Assembly (NCBI GenBank): GCA_021823385.1
Contig: JAKAOC010000007.1
Coordinates: 1-14,621, forward strand
Origin: Actinomycetes bacterium
Lineage (GTDB): Bacteria > Actinomycetota > Acidimicrobiia > Acidimicrobiales > Acidimicrobiaceae
Direction of reading: 5' to 3'
Length of the DNA stretch: 14,621 nt
Of this stretch, positions 1 to 5,778 are shown in pieces. Below the pieces are notes generated by a model. That model was not told the origin of the DNA. It searched no databases and was given only the letters and a program-made list of their open reading frames with translations. The position numbers and the translations under genes are program-made. The number at the start of each line of letters is the position of its first letter. Positions within the stretch are counted from its first letter, which is position 1.

Positions 1-99
1 GCTCCTCGATCTGGTAGGACTCGGCCACCATCGGCTCCGCCTCGGGCTCCTCGATCTGGTAGGACTCGGCCACCATCGGCTCCGCCTCGGGCTCCTCGA
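1..99 (-). repeat. 45-bp perfect tandem repeat in coding sequence
   Basis: Positions 1-45 and 46-90 are identical, and 91-99 begins a third unit before diverging. The array probably continues past the left edge. The period is a multiple of three, and on the minus strand each unit encodes EAEPMVAESYQIEEP in the frame of the acidic protein. There are no spacers, so this is an in-frame coding minisatellite and not a CRISPR array. Identity at every base, including synonymous sites, points to recent duplication or ongoing homogenisation. Confidence 0.95.
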
Positions 100-565
100 A
101 GCGGAAGACCATGCTGGGCTGGGAGTCGACTTCGTCGATGCTCCACGAGCCCGGGGCATCCTCCCAAGCCGAATACGACGAAGAGTCCCAGGCGAAGTCG
201 GACTCCGAAGTCTCGGCGGCCTCTCCCCCAAAGGATCGCATATACCTCTCGAAGGGGAGCTCCTCTTCGTCCTCGTCGGTCGGAACATGCCAGAGTACGA
301 TGTCCTCGTCGGCTTCTTGACTATCGAGGGGCTCGGGTTCTCTGTCGGTGGACAAGCTGGTCAGGAACCACTCGTTGTCTTCGTCCTCTGGGATGCTTGC
401 CCCGGCAAGGTCGGCACCTTCGAGGAGGGATATTTCGAAGTCGCTGAAGTCGGAGAATGGATCCGGGTCGGCGACACCTGGTTGCGTGGAGGGGTCTCGG
501 ACCTCGCTGCTGGCCAACTCGTCGGCGTGCTTGTCGGGACGGCGTGGATTGTGTGGCTTATCCAT
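1..565 (-). CDS. Acidic repeat-bearing protein of unknown function, C-terminus missing
   Basis: I do not recognise this protein. A continuous minus-strand frame runs from an ATG at 565 to the left edge without a stop, giving 188 codons. The N-terminus (MDKPHNPRRPDKH) is basic. The rest is dominated by Asp, Glu and Ser with scattered Trp and Phe, for example FSDFSDFEISLLEG near residue 40 and WHVPTDEDEEELPFERY near residue 95. No membrane segment or signal peptide is visible. From about residue 157 it passes into a 15-residue repeat, EAEPMVAESYQIEEP, encoded by perfect 45-bp DNA repeats. The composition suggests a disordered, acidic cytoplasmic region, perhaps ahead of a domain beyond the edge. 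The start has only a weak ribosome-binding site (GCAGG, very close). It lies downstream of the Zincin_2 gene on the same strand, about 195 bp away. The acidic, codon-biased translation makes it a real gene, but the function is open. Confidence 0.7.
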   Translation of the reverse strand, partial: MDKPHNPRRPDKHADELASSEVRDPSTQPGVADPDPFSDFSDFEISLLEGADLAGASIPEDEDNEWFLTSLSTDREPEPLDSQEADEDIVLWHVPTDEDEEELPFERYMRSFGGEAAETSESDFAWDSSSYSAWEDAPGSWSIDEVDSQPSMVFRFEEPEAEPMVAESYQIEEPEAEPMVAESYQIEE

Positions 566-760
566 GCCTGCTTAATCGGCACCATGCATGGCGCCCTTTA
601 TTCGCGGCCCGGCATTACTAATTGGGTCGGAAGTCCCCTCTTCGGCGAGAGAAGCTTTCCACCGATCCGCTGACAGTCCACGCTCCCCGACTTATTAGCT
701 CTACACCCGGAGCGTGTCCCGGTCAGCTGGCGATGTAAGCCGAGCCGGCTCGAGGGGTGA

Positions 761-1933
761 TCAGGTGAGCGACTCCAAACGTGCGAGCCAGAGTCCGGGC
801 GCCTCTACCTCGTTGGGCGTGGGGAAAGCCCTCTCGTCGGCAATGACCTTGGCGAGCGTCTCCTCGGCGTTTCTCTCCACGAGACCGAAGATGAACCGGT
901 GTCCGAGTTCGTACGTGGCAGCGTCAAGGCCGATGCCGAACAGCTTGCGGAAGAGGTCTTCGCCTTCGCGCGTCTCCAAGCGCCTCCGTCTGAGCGCTTC
1001 GGTGATCGGCTCGAAGTTGCCCATGAGCTTGCGGGCCGCGCGAGACGTCACGAAGTCCGCGATTCCGGAGATGACGGCGAAGTAGCTGCGGGACTCCCGC
1101 AGGTTTGCCTCCTGCGCTGCCGAAAGCTCGATGCCTATGAGCGCGTACGGGTCGCTGCTCAGCTTTTCGAGCGTCGAAGGATCGGATGGGTCCAGCTCCG
1201 AGAGCTTGGAAGCCAGGGCCTCACCGGTCTGGGCGGCTGCGGCGAAGTGCTCCTCGATCATGGAGCGCACCTTTTTGGCAATATGAGGCAGGTTGATCAG
1301 CGCCTGCATGCTCAGCTGATTCAACGCCAGCCAGAGCACTACTGCATCGAGGTCGAGGCTCCATTCGCCGGCGAACGAACTCACGTTGGCCAGAACCACC
1401 TGTATCTGCTTCTTGTCACGAGGTAGTGCGATGTCGTAGGTCCCGAGGACCTCCTTGGCGAGGTGTCCGATGCAGGAGCCCGCGTTCAGGCCCGTCATCA
1501 TCGGCCCCATCATCCCCGCCATCTGGGAGAGCGGTATCCCTGCGACCTCCAACGACTCTCCGCCCGGGAGGGTGGGAGGCGCGGGCATCTGCCGCGACAT
1601 CTGCTCGGCGCGCTGGATAAGCGGGGCAAGTTCGGTGAGAGTGCGTCTGGCGAATTCGGCCGGCGAGACCACCTCGATGGTTCGCGGGCCGCTTTCGACG
1701 CCGTCCGCGATCAAAGAGTCAGTGCCCAGCTCCCTTTGTGCCAGTTCCGCGAGCGGCTCTAGGCGCATGCGCACCTGGGGATCGGGATTTACGTCCCCTC
1801 CTTCGCCGGCCGCCAGGGGCATCGCAAGTTGCTCAGCCACCGAAAGCGCCAGCTGGCCCTGAGAGGACATCACCTTCATCAGGTCTTTGAATACGGTCTC
1901 GAAGGGGTTTGATCCGAACGGGTTGTCAGTCAT
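761..1933 (-). CDS. Zincin_2 (DUF2342) family protein with degenerate metal site
   Basis: This 390-residue protein matches the actinobacterial Zincin_2/DUF2342 family in architecture. It has an N-terminal NPFGSNPFETVFKDL segment, a Met/Gly-rich middle (residues 137-152), and the typical C-terminal ending PTPNEVEAPGLWLARL (371-386). Family members usually carry an HExxH zincin motif in a 'LWVxLHExxHH' context and a later Glu in 'LLEGHAD'. Here the equivalent segments read LWLALNQLSMQ (residues 200-210) and VISGIAD (287-293), so the two His, the catalytic Glu and the third ligand all appear to be replaced. The fold looks intact, since full length and flanking motifs are kept and no frameshift is seen, but zinc-dependent hydrolysis is unlikely. 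The ATG at 1933 has GAGG six bases upstream (1940-1943). It follows the HtrA-like gene after 82 bp on the same strand and is probably cotranscribed. The family assignment is confident; the inactivity is an inference from motif alignment by eye. Confidence 0.88.
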   Translation of the reverse strand: MTDNPFGSNPFETVFKDLMKVMSSQGQLALSVAEQLAMPLAAGEGGDVNPDPQVRMRLEPLAELAQRELGTDSLIADGVESGPRTIEVVSPAEFARRTLTELAPLIQRAEQMSRQMPAPPTLPGGESLEVAGIPLSQMAGMMGPMMTGLNAGSCIGHLAKEVLGTYDIALPRDKKQIQVVLANVSSFAGEWSLDLDAVVLWLALNQLSMQALINLPHIAKKVRSMIEEHFAAAAQTGEALASKLSELDPSDPSTLEKLSSDPYALIGIELSAAQEANLRESRSYFAVISGIADFVTSRAARKLMGNFEPITEALRRRRLETREGEDLFRKLFGIGLDAATYELGHRFIFGLVERNAEETLAKVIADERAFPTPNEVEAPGLWLARLESLT

Positions 1934-2015
1934 AGAGCGCCTCGGTTGACCGGTCCCCTTCGCCGTCGCCGCCAGGGTAATGCAAGAATCTCGAGTCTAA
2001 ACCGCGTATCCGATC

Positions 2016-3203
2016 TCATGGATGGTTGGCCAGGCCGACGACGTAGTCGCTGATGCCTCCGTGGGCGTCCACCTGCAGATGCACGGTGCTCCCCGGCTCT
2101 CGGGATAGCAGGAGTGACTGGAGGGCGGGAAGCGAGGGGACCTCCGTGCCGTCCACGGCGACGATGACACTTCCGACCGGCAACTTCGCGGCCGCCGCCG
2201 GCGAACCTGGAACGACCGAGTCGATCTTTACCCCGGCGGCGTATTTGGTGCCGTCCGTCAGTGTCACGGTGCTCCCGATCACGCCTACGTATCCATGCAG
2301 GACGCCGCGGTGCTGAACGACGAGGCTTGTGATCCTGCCGACGGAAGGGAGAGGCGTCGCCCAGGCGTTAGCGCCGGAATTTCCCGAAGATGCCTTCACG
2401 ACCATGCCGACTGGGTCCCCTTCGGCGTCGAGCACCAGCGAGCCCAGGGGAATGGAAGGCGACGAATAGGAGATCTGGATGGCGTCCGGGATGTAGTACT
2501 TCTGTGAGACATTGAGCGGTTCGCCCGCGGAAATCACGTCGGCCAGGACGATGCGGCCGGCACCGTTGGAGTCGTGGTAGATGATGAAGGCGATGGATCC
2601 TTCGGCCGGCGAGTCCTTGATGTAGCTGGCCAAGAAGGAGGGTGAGGCCATGGCCGTACGGAGTATGGCGGCGTCGGTGAGCGGGTCGACAGCGGCGACC
2701 ACGGCGTTGCCCCAGGTGCCGTTGGGGCCGAGTGCCTGAAACTTCTCGTTCACGGCCAAGCCGCGCGCGGGGACCACGAGATATCCCGATGCCCCCAGGT
2801 AGGTGCCGGCGAAGGTCGCAGCCCCCGGCGTTTGACGGACCATGGTCACGGCGGCGGACAGCGTGGCCACCTTCTGCGCCATCGCTGCGGGCAATGCCAG
2901 GGCCGGCTGCGTGGTGGGGGAGGCTGTCTTCGAGCCGCCTTGCCCTCCGGTGGCTGAGCGCCCGCCGCCACCGTTGATCCCGGCCGCCAGGGCGACGAAA
3001 ATCACGGCTGCTATGAGAATTATCGACAGCGGCCTACGCCGCCGCCTGTGAGGCGGCGGTGGGATCTCGGATAGCTTGGCTGCTTCGCTTGGATGGCGCC
3101 AGACCCGATCGGACGGCGGAAGCGGTGGTCGAAGGGATCGATCGTCATTCTCGTCAGGGTCGCCCTCGTCGTCCCAGGGTGGCTCGAGGCCGTGCATGCC
3201 CAT
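2016..3203 (-). CDS. HtrA-like membrane-anchored PDZ protein, protease triad degenerate
   Basis: With the ATG at 3203 this is a 395-residue protein. It has an acidic N-terminus, the motif SDRVWRHPSE (about residues 31-40) seen in actinobacterial HtrA-type proteins, and a basic cluster followed by one membrane helix (about 59-78). A Gly/Ser/Thr linker leads to a trypsin-like region (about 105-295) and a C-terminal PDZ domain (about 305-385). The domain order is that of HtrA/DegP proteases exported as membrane-anchored forms. The Asp in DPLTDAAIL (residue 177) survives. The His segment, normally NHV, reads NEK (152-154), and the GNSGGP serine loop reads SIPLGSL (250-256), so His and Ser are gone. 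It is probably a peptide-binding pseudoprotease outside the membrane. An upstream in-frame ATG at 3278 would add 25 atypical residues. I prefer 3203 because the downstream sequence looks like a normal family start and a promoter-like element sits just upstream. It is divergent from moaE. Confidence 0.85.
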   Translation of the reverse strand: MGMHGLEPPWDDEGDPDENDDRSLRPPLPPSDRVWRHPSEAAKLSEIPPPPHRRRRRPLSIILIAAVIFVALAAGINGGGGRSATGGQGGSKTASPTTQPALALPAAMAQKVATLSAAVTMVRQTPGAATFAGTYLGASGYLVVPARGLAVNEKFQALGPNGTWGNAVVAAVDPLTDAAILRTAMASPSFLASYIKDSPAEGSIAFIIYHDSNGAGRIVLADVISAGEPLNVSQKYYIPDAIQISYSSPSIPLGSLVLDAEGDPVGMVVKASSGNSGANAWATPLPSVGRITSLVVQHRGVLHGYVGVIGSTVTLTDGTKYAAGVKIDSVVPGSPAAAAKLPVGSVIVAVDGTEVPSLPALQSLLLSREPGSTVHLQVDAHGGISDYVVGLANHP

Positions 3204-3211
3204 GGATCTCA

Positions 3212-3240
3212 AAGATACCGGAGAATCCACGTTCCTACAA
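3212..3240 (-). promoter_or_regulatory. Candidate promoter giving a leaderless HtrA-like transcript
   Basis: On the minus strand TTGTAG (3240-3235) and TATCTT (3217-3212) are separated by exactly 17 bases. The second box fits the actinobacterial TANNNT -10 pattern. Only eight bases lie between it and the ATG at 3203, so transcription would begin at or next to the start codon. That agrees with the absence of a clear ribosome-binding site and supports 3203 over 3278 as the start. The -35 match is weak, so this is a candidate only. Confidence 0.4.
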
Positions 3241-3346
3241 TGCGCCCCATCCCATCTAGCTGCGCCAACGGGCCTCATCGTGCTCGTATCCGGCGCTTCG
3301 GCGGCGCTAGTTTGTTGGGAGGAATTGTGCGACCTCGATGCAGATT

Positions 3347-3350
3347 GGAG
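3347..3350 (+). promoter_or_regulatory. Ribosome-binding site fixing the moaE start
   Basis: GGAG lies seven bases before a GTG at 3358. No other in-frame ATG, GTG or TTG in the preceding 60 bases has a properly spaced site: the GGGAGGAA at 3317-3324 abuts a TTG with no spacing. This sets the moaE start at 3358. Confidence 0.6.
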
Positions 3351-3357
3351 ACGCCTG

Positions 3358-3828
3358 GTGACGGCTGAGATTGCCGGAGAGGCGATTTGGCTCAGAGTTC
3401 AGAGCGACCCACTGTCGGTCGACGAGTGCATGGCCTTCGCGGAGGATCCGCGCGCCGGGGCGGTGGTCCTCTTTTCCGGAAACGTCAGGGACCACTCCGA
3501 TGGCAGGAGCGGGGTGACCCTGCTCGAGTACGAGGCCTATGAAAGCCAGGTCCTCGCCTCCTTCGAGAGGATCGCCCAGGAGGCCGCGGCGCGTTTCGAA
3601 GGCTTGCGCCGCATCGTGATCCACCATCGGCTGGGACCCTGTCAACTGGGCGAATCCACGGTTTTGGTGGTGGTGTCCTCGGAGCATCGCGCCGCAGGCT
3701 TTGATGCGGCTAGATTCTGTATTGATTCGCTGAAGCAGACATCACCGATCTGGAAGAAAGAGCACTGGGGCGGGGATAGCGACTGGGCCCTGGGCGCTAG
3801 CGAGATCAAGCGGATCGAGGAGTTGTGA
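3358..3828 (+). CDS. moaE: Molybdopterin synthase catalytic subunit (MoaE)
   Basis: The large subunit of molybdopterin synthase transfers sulfur from MoaD thiocarboxylate to precursor Z (cPMP) to make molybdopterin in the cytoplasm. From the GTG at 3358 the protein has 156 residues, the usual MoaE size. Family landmarks are in order: AGAVVLFSGNVRDHS (33-47, Arg44 corresponding to E. coli Arg39), LEYEAYE (56-62), IHHRLG (88-93), SSEHRAAGFDAARFCIDSLK (107-126) and PIWKKEHW (130-137). Lys126 and Lys133 match the catalytic Lys119 and Lys126 of the E. coli enzyme, with the same spacing. The gene is intact and should be active. No moaD, moaA, moaC or other cofactor gene is in the window, so MoaD must come from elsewhere. 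It reads away from the HtrA-like gene and heads a run with the small membrane protein (three bases after its stop) and the MreB-like gene. Confidence 0.93.
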   Translation: MTAEIAGEAIWLRVQSDPLSVDECMAFAEDPRAGAVVLFSGNVRDHSDGRSGVTLLEYEAYESQVLASFERIAQEAAARFEGLRRIVIHHRLGPCQLGESTVLVVVSSEHRAAGFDAARFCIDSLKQTSPIWKKEHWGGDSDWALGASEIKRIEEL

Positions 3829-3831
3829 AAG

Positions 3832-4023
3832 ATGTCGAATCTGCTCTATTGGGTAATTCCTGTGGCGGCGGTGGCGATCATCGGCATGCTGATGGCCCTC
3901 CGCGAACGTCGTCCCCAAGCGCCGGATACCAGTGTCTCCGACTTCAGTCGGCAGATGAGCGCATTGTCCAAGCGCGCTGCGACCCGCTATCCGCACGATG
4001 GGGAAAGGAAGCAGGCTGTCTAA
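3832..4023 (+). CDS. Small single-span membrane protein, 63 residues
   Basis: I do not recognise a named family. The product starts MSNLLYWVIP and has one hydrophobic helix at about residues 4-24. A basic junction (RERRPQ) and a short polar tail containing SDFSRQMSALSKRAATRY follow. The positive residues after the helix suggest the N-terminus is outside and the tail is in the cytoplasm. The ATG at 3832 comes three bases after the moaE stop, with GAGGAG in the last moaE codons as its ribosome-binding site. Its last 26 bases overlap the start of the MreB-like gene. Tight spacing on both sides and a good start signal support a real gene. Its position suggests a membrane partner for the MreB-like protein, but that is inference. 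Confidence 0.72.
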   Translation: MSNLLYWVIPVAAVAIIGMLMALRERRPQAPDTSVSDFSRQMSALSKRAATRYPHDGERKQAV

Positions 4024-4996
4024 GTCGGTAGCTCTGGATCTCGGCAGCTCCAACCTTTACTGGTGCGACGCACAGTCTGAAGAAGTGGTCGCTGAGGCGA
4101 ACATCGCGCTTGTCGACGACAAGAAACGCCGGATCGTCGAAGTGGGGGACTCCGCCGCTTCCGCCGTTGGTCGTGCCGAGGGCCATCATCACGTGGTCCG
4201 CCCCATACGCAACGGGCGCGTCGAGGACGTCTCGATGGCCGAGCGTTATTTTTCGATGATCTTCTCCAAGATGGGCTTCGGGAGGTTCCGCAAGCCCGAC
4301 CTGGGCGTGGTGGCCCCCATTTTCTGCACCGCCGCCGAGAAGCGTGTCCTCGCGTCCGCCATGATGAAGGCGGGCGCCGGGTCGGTGATATTTGTGGACG
4401 CGCTGGTGGCCGCCGCAGTTGGAGCGCTGCTGGATTTCCAAGGCCCTCGTGGCTCGATGGTCGCCTCCGTCGGCGCCCAGACCACCTTTGCGGGTGTCAT
4501 GTCCCTCGGCGAGTCGCTGACGAGTTCCTGGGAGCTGGTGGGCGGTGACACTGTGTCGAATGCCATCTCCGCGTATCTGCGGGCCAATTACAACATCGTC
4601 CTGGTCGACTCTGATCTGGAAGAGCTCAAGCTCTCGCTTCTGGACCTGTCCGACCCGCATTTGGAGCTCTCTGCGCGCGTCGTGGGTCGTGACGCCGAGA
4701 CCGGCGGGGAGGCCGAGGCAACCATTTCGGCGCGTGAGATCTACGACGCAAGTGCCGAAAGTGCGAAGCTGATCGTGGAGACGATACTTTCGGCGCTCAC
4801 CGCCGCACCGCCGGAGATCTCGAACGATCTGGTGGAGACGGGGCTTACCCTCGTCGGGCGGGCTTCCTTGACGAGCGGGCTCGACGTCGTCGTTCGCGAT
4901 GCGTGTGCGATTCCGGTCACGCGCTCCGTGGTGGTCGAGACAGCTTCGGTCATCGGGGCGGCCCGAATACTCAACCAGGTTCCCGTCGGCGACTAG
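3998..4996 (+). CDS. MreB-like actin-fold protein with degenerate nucleotide site
   Basis: MreB is the bacterial actin that polymerises under the membrane and guides cell-wall synthesis. This 332-residue protein is collinear with MreB along its length: VALDLGSSN (residues 11-19, phosphate 1), VRPIRNGRVED (67-77), VGGDTVSNAISAYLRANYN (181-199), VVGRDAETG (228-236) and a C-terminal VIGAARIL (318-325). Key motifs differ. The phosphate-2 loop, normally DIGGGTT, reads SVGAQTT (157-163). The segment usually EEPMAAAIG reads VDALVAAAVG (133-142). The adenosine motif, usually GGGALLRGL, reads VGRASLTSGL (286-295). ATP binding or hydrolysis is therefore probably altered or lost. The ATG at 3998 overlaps the preceding small gene by 26 bases and lacks a clear ribosome-binding site, so translation is likely coupled. 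An alternative CTG at 4016 follows a GGAAAGGAAG-like stretch. A remote FtsA/Hsp70-type ATPase is less likely than MreB. Confidence 0.8.
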   Translation: MGKGSRLSKSVALDLGSSNLYWCDAQSEEVVAEANIALVDDKKRRIVEVGDSAASAVGRAEGHHHVVRPIRNGRVEDVSMAERYFSMIFSKMGFGRFRKPDLGVVAPIFCTAAEKRVLASAMMKAGAGSVIFVDALVAAAVGALLDFQGPRGSMVASVGAQTTFAGVMSLGESLTSSWELVGGDTVSNAISAYLRANYNIVLVDSDLEELKLSLLDLSDPHLELSARVVGRDAETGGEAEATISAREIYDASAESAKLIVETILSALTAAPPEISNDLVETGLTLVGRASLTSGLDVVVRDACAIPVTRSVVVETASVIGAARILNQVPVGD

Positions 4997-5653
4997 TCAG
5001 GTACGATCGCCTTCCTCGATGGCGAGGATCTCCTTGGCGATTTGGCGGGTCTGCCAGTCCCTGTCCTCGGCCAGCCGGTGCAGAAGGTCCGTGCCCCGCG
5101 CATCGTCGACGGCGGCGAGCGCCACGGCTACCCGCCGGCGGATGGCGGGCTTGTCCCCGGCTGCCCGCTCGAGCACTTCGATCGAGTCGTCCCGTTCGAA
5201 GTTTGCTATAGCGGCCACGGCCGCCTCTCGACACAAAGCGTCGGGATGCTCGAGCGCGGCATTGCAAAGCGCCGGGTAGGCGGACTCGTCGCGCTGTTCG
5301 CCCATGGCGAAGATGAGCGCTTCGGCCACCAGCGGATCCTTCTCCGAGGCCAGGCGCCGAACGAGCGAATCACCGCCCGTCTTGGCCGCCGCCTTCGCGC
5401 CGGCCAGGCGAACCTCCTCATCGGGGTCGTCCAGCGCTGCATCTATCGTCGGCCGCTCCAGTCGGCCCAGGCGCAAACAGGCGGCAACCGCCGCTGCCCG
5501 GACACGGCCACAGGGATCGGCCAGGCCGGCCTCGGCCCGCGCAAGGTCGCCGCTGAAGCCTGCCCTGACCACGTCGGCCATGCGGGAGAGTTCGTCGTTG
5601 CTAAGGGGGTCGATCCCCGCCCTCAGCTCATCGCGCGACTGAGGCATGGACAT
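4997..5653 (-). CDS. HEAT-repeat protein
   Basis: The 218-residue product is built almost entirely of alternating short amphipathic helices typical of HEAT/PBS-lyase repeats. It shows recurring 'aLxDpdxxVRxaAaxAL' units such as LADPCGRVRAAAVAACLRLG (about 45-64), LDDPDEEVRLAGAKAAAKTG (about 74-93) and HPDALCREAAVAAIANF (about 134-150), about six units in all. There is no signal peptide or membrane helix. Such proteins form solenoid scaffolds for protein-protein contact, and the partner is unknown. It could be a phycobilisome-lyase-type HEAT protein in a database search, but no lyase function follows. Two ATGs compete. The one at 5653 has AACAGG immediately adjacent, and the one at 5647 has CAGG six bases upstream and may be the true start. 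Its stop codon directly abuts that of the convergent MreB-like gene. Confidence 0.82.
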   Translation of the reverse strand: MSMPQSRDELRAGIDPLSNDELSRMADVVRAGFSGDLARAEAGLADPCGRVRAAAVAACLRLGRLERPTIDAALDDPDEEVRLAGAKAAAKTGGDSLVRRLASEKDPLVAEALIFAMGEQRDESAYPALCNAALEHPDALCREAAVAAIANFERDDSIEVLERAAGDKPAIRRRVAVALAAVDDARGTDLLHRLAEDRDWQTRQIAKEILAIEEGDRT

Positions 5654-5722
5654 CCTGTTTTGGCTGGTGGGTGGAGGTGCGAAGTCCGAACCTTTGCAGG
5701 CGAACCTAGGATCTAGCGTAGT

Positions 5723-5757
5723 GGCGCCCCGGGCGCCGAGGGATCAGGCCCCGGGCC
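5723..5757. repeat. Two GC-rich dyads upstream of the Lon-like gene
   Basis: GGCGCCCCGGGCGCC at 5723-5737 is a perfect dyad (7-base arms, one centre base). GGCCCCGGGCC at 5747-5757 is a second one (5-base arms). They lie in the 125-bp divergent gap between the HEAT gene and the PDZ-Lon gene, just before the latter's ribosome-binding site. They could be an operator pair or an RNA structure limiting translation. In sequence this GC-rich, such dyads can also arise by chance. Confidence 0.4.
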
Positions 5758-5767
5758 CCGATGGTGC

Positions 5768-5778
5768 AGGAGGAGAGG
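5768..5778 (+). promoter_or_regulatory. Strong ribosome-binding site fixing the PDZ-Lon start
   Basis: AGGAGGAGAGG sits directly before the ATG at 5779, with AGGAGG five bases from it. This is the best ribosome-binding site in the window. It lies inside the frame that would begin at the earlier ATG 5761, so 5779 is the start. Confidence 0.8.

Noticed and set aside
1..99. CRISPR-like direct repeats at the left edge
   Set aside because: The units are contiguous with no spacers, have a 45-base period, and encode an in-frame peptide repeat.
566..760. Possible RNA gene or attachment site between the acidic and Zincin_2 genes
   Set aside because: I could not fold a tRNA cloverleaf or find a convincing long dyad; only short CCGG-rich repeats are present.
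3076..3357. Longer moaE with 94 extra N-terminal residues
   Set aside because: MoaE is normally about 150 residues, the extension overlaps the HtrA-like gene, and GTG 3358 has a well-spaced ribosome-binding site.
5042..5716. 224-codon plus-strand open frame over the HEAT gene
   Set aside because: No recognisable domain, while the minus strand shows regular HEAT repeats.
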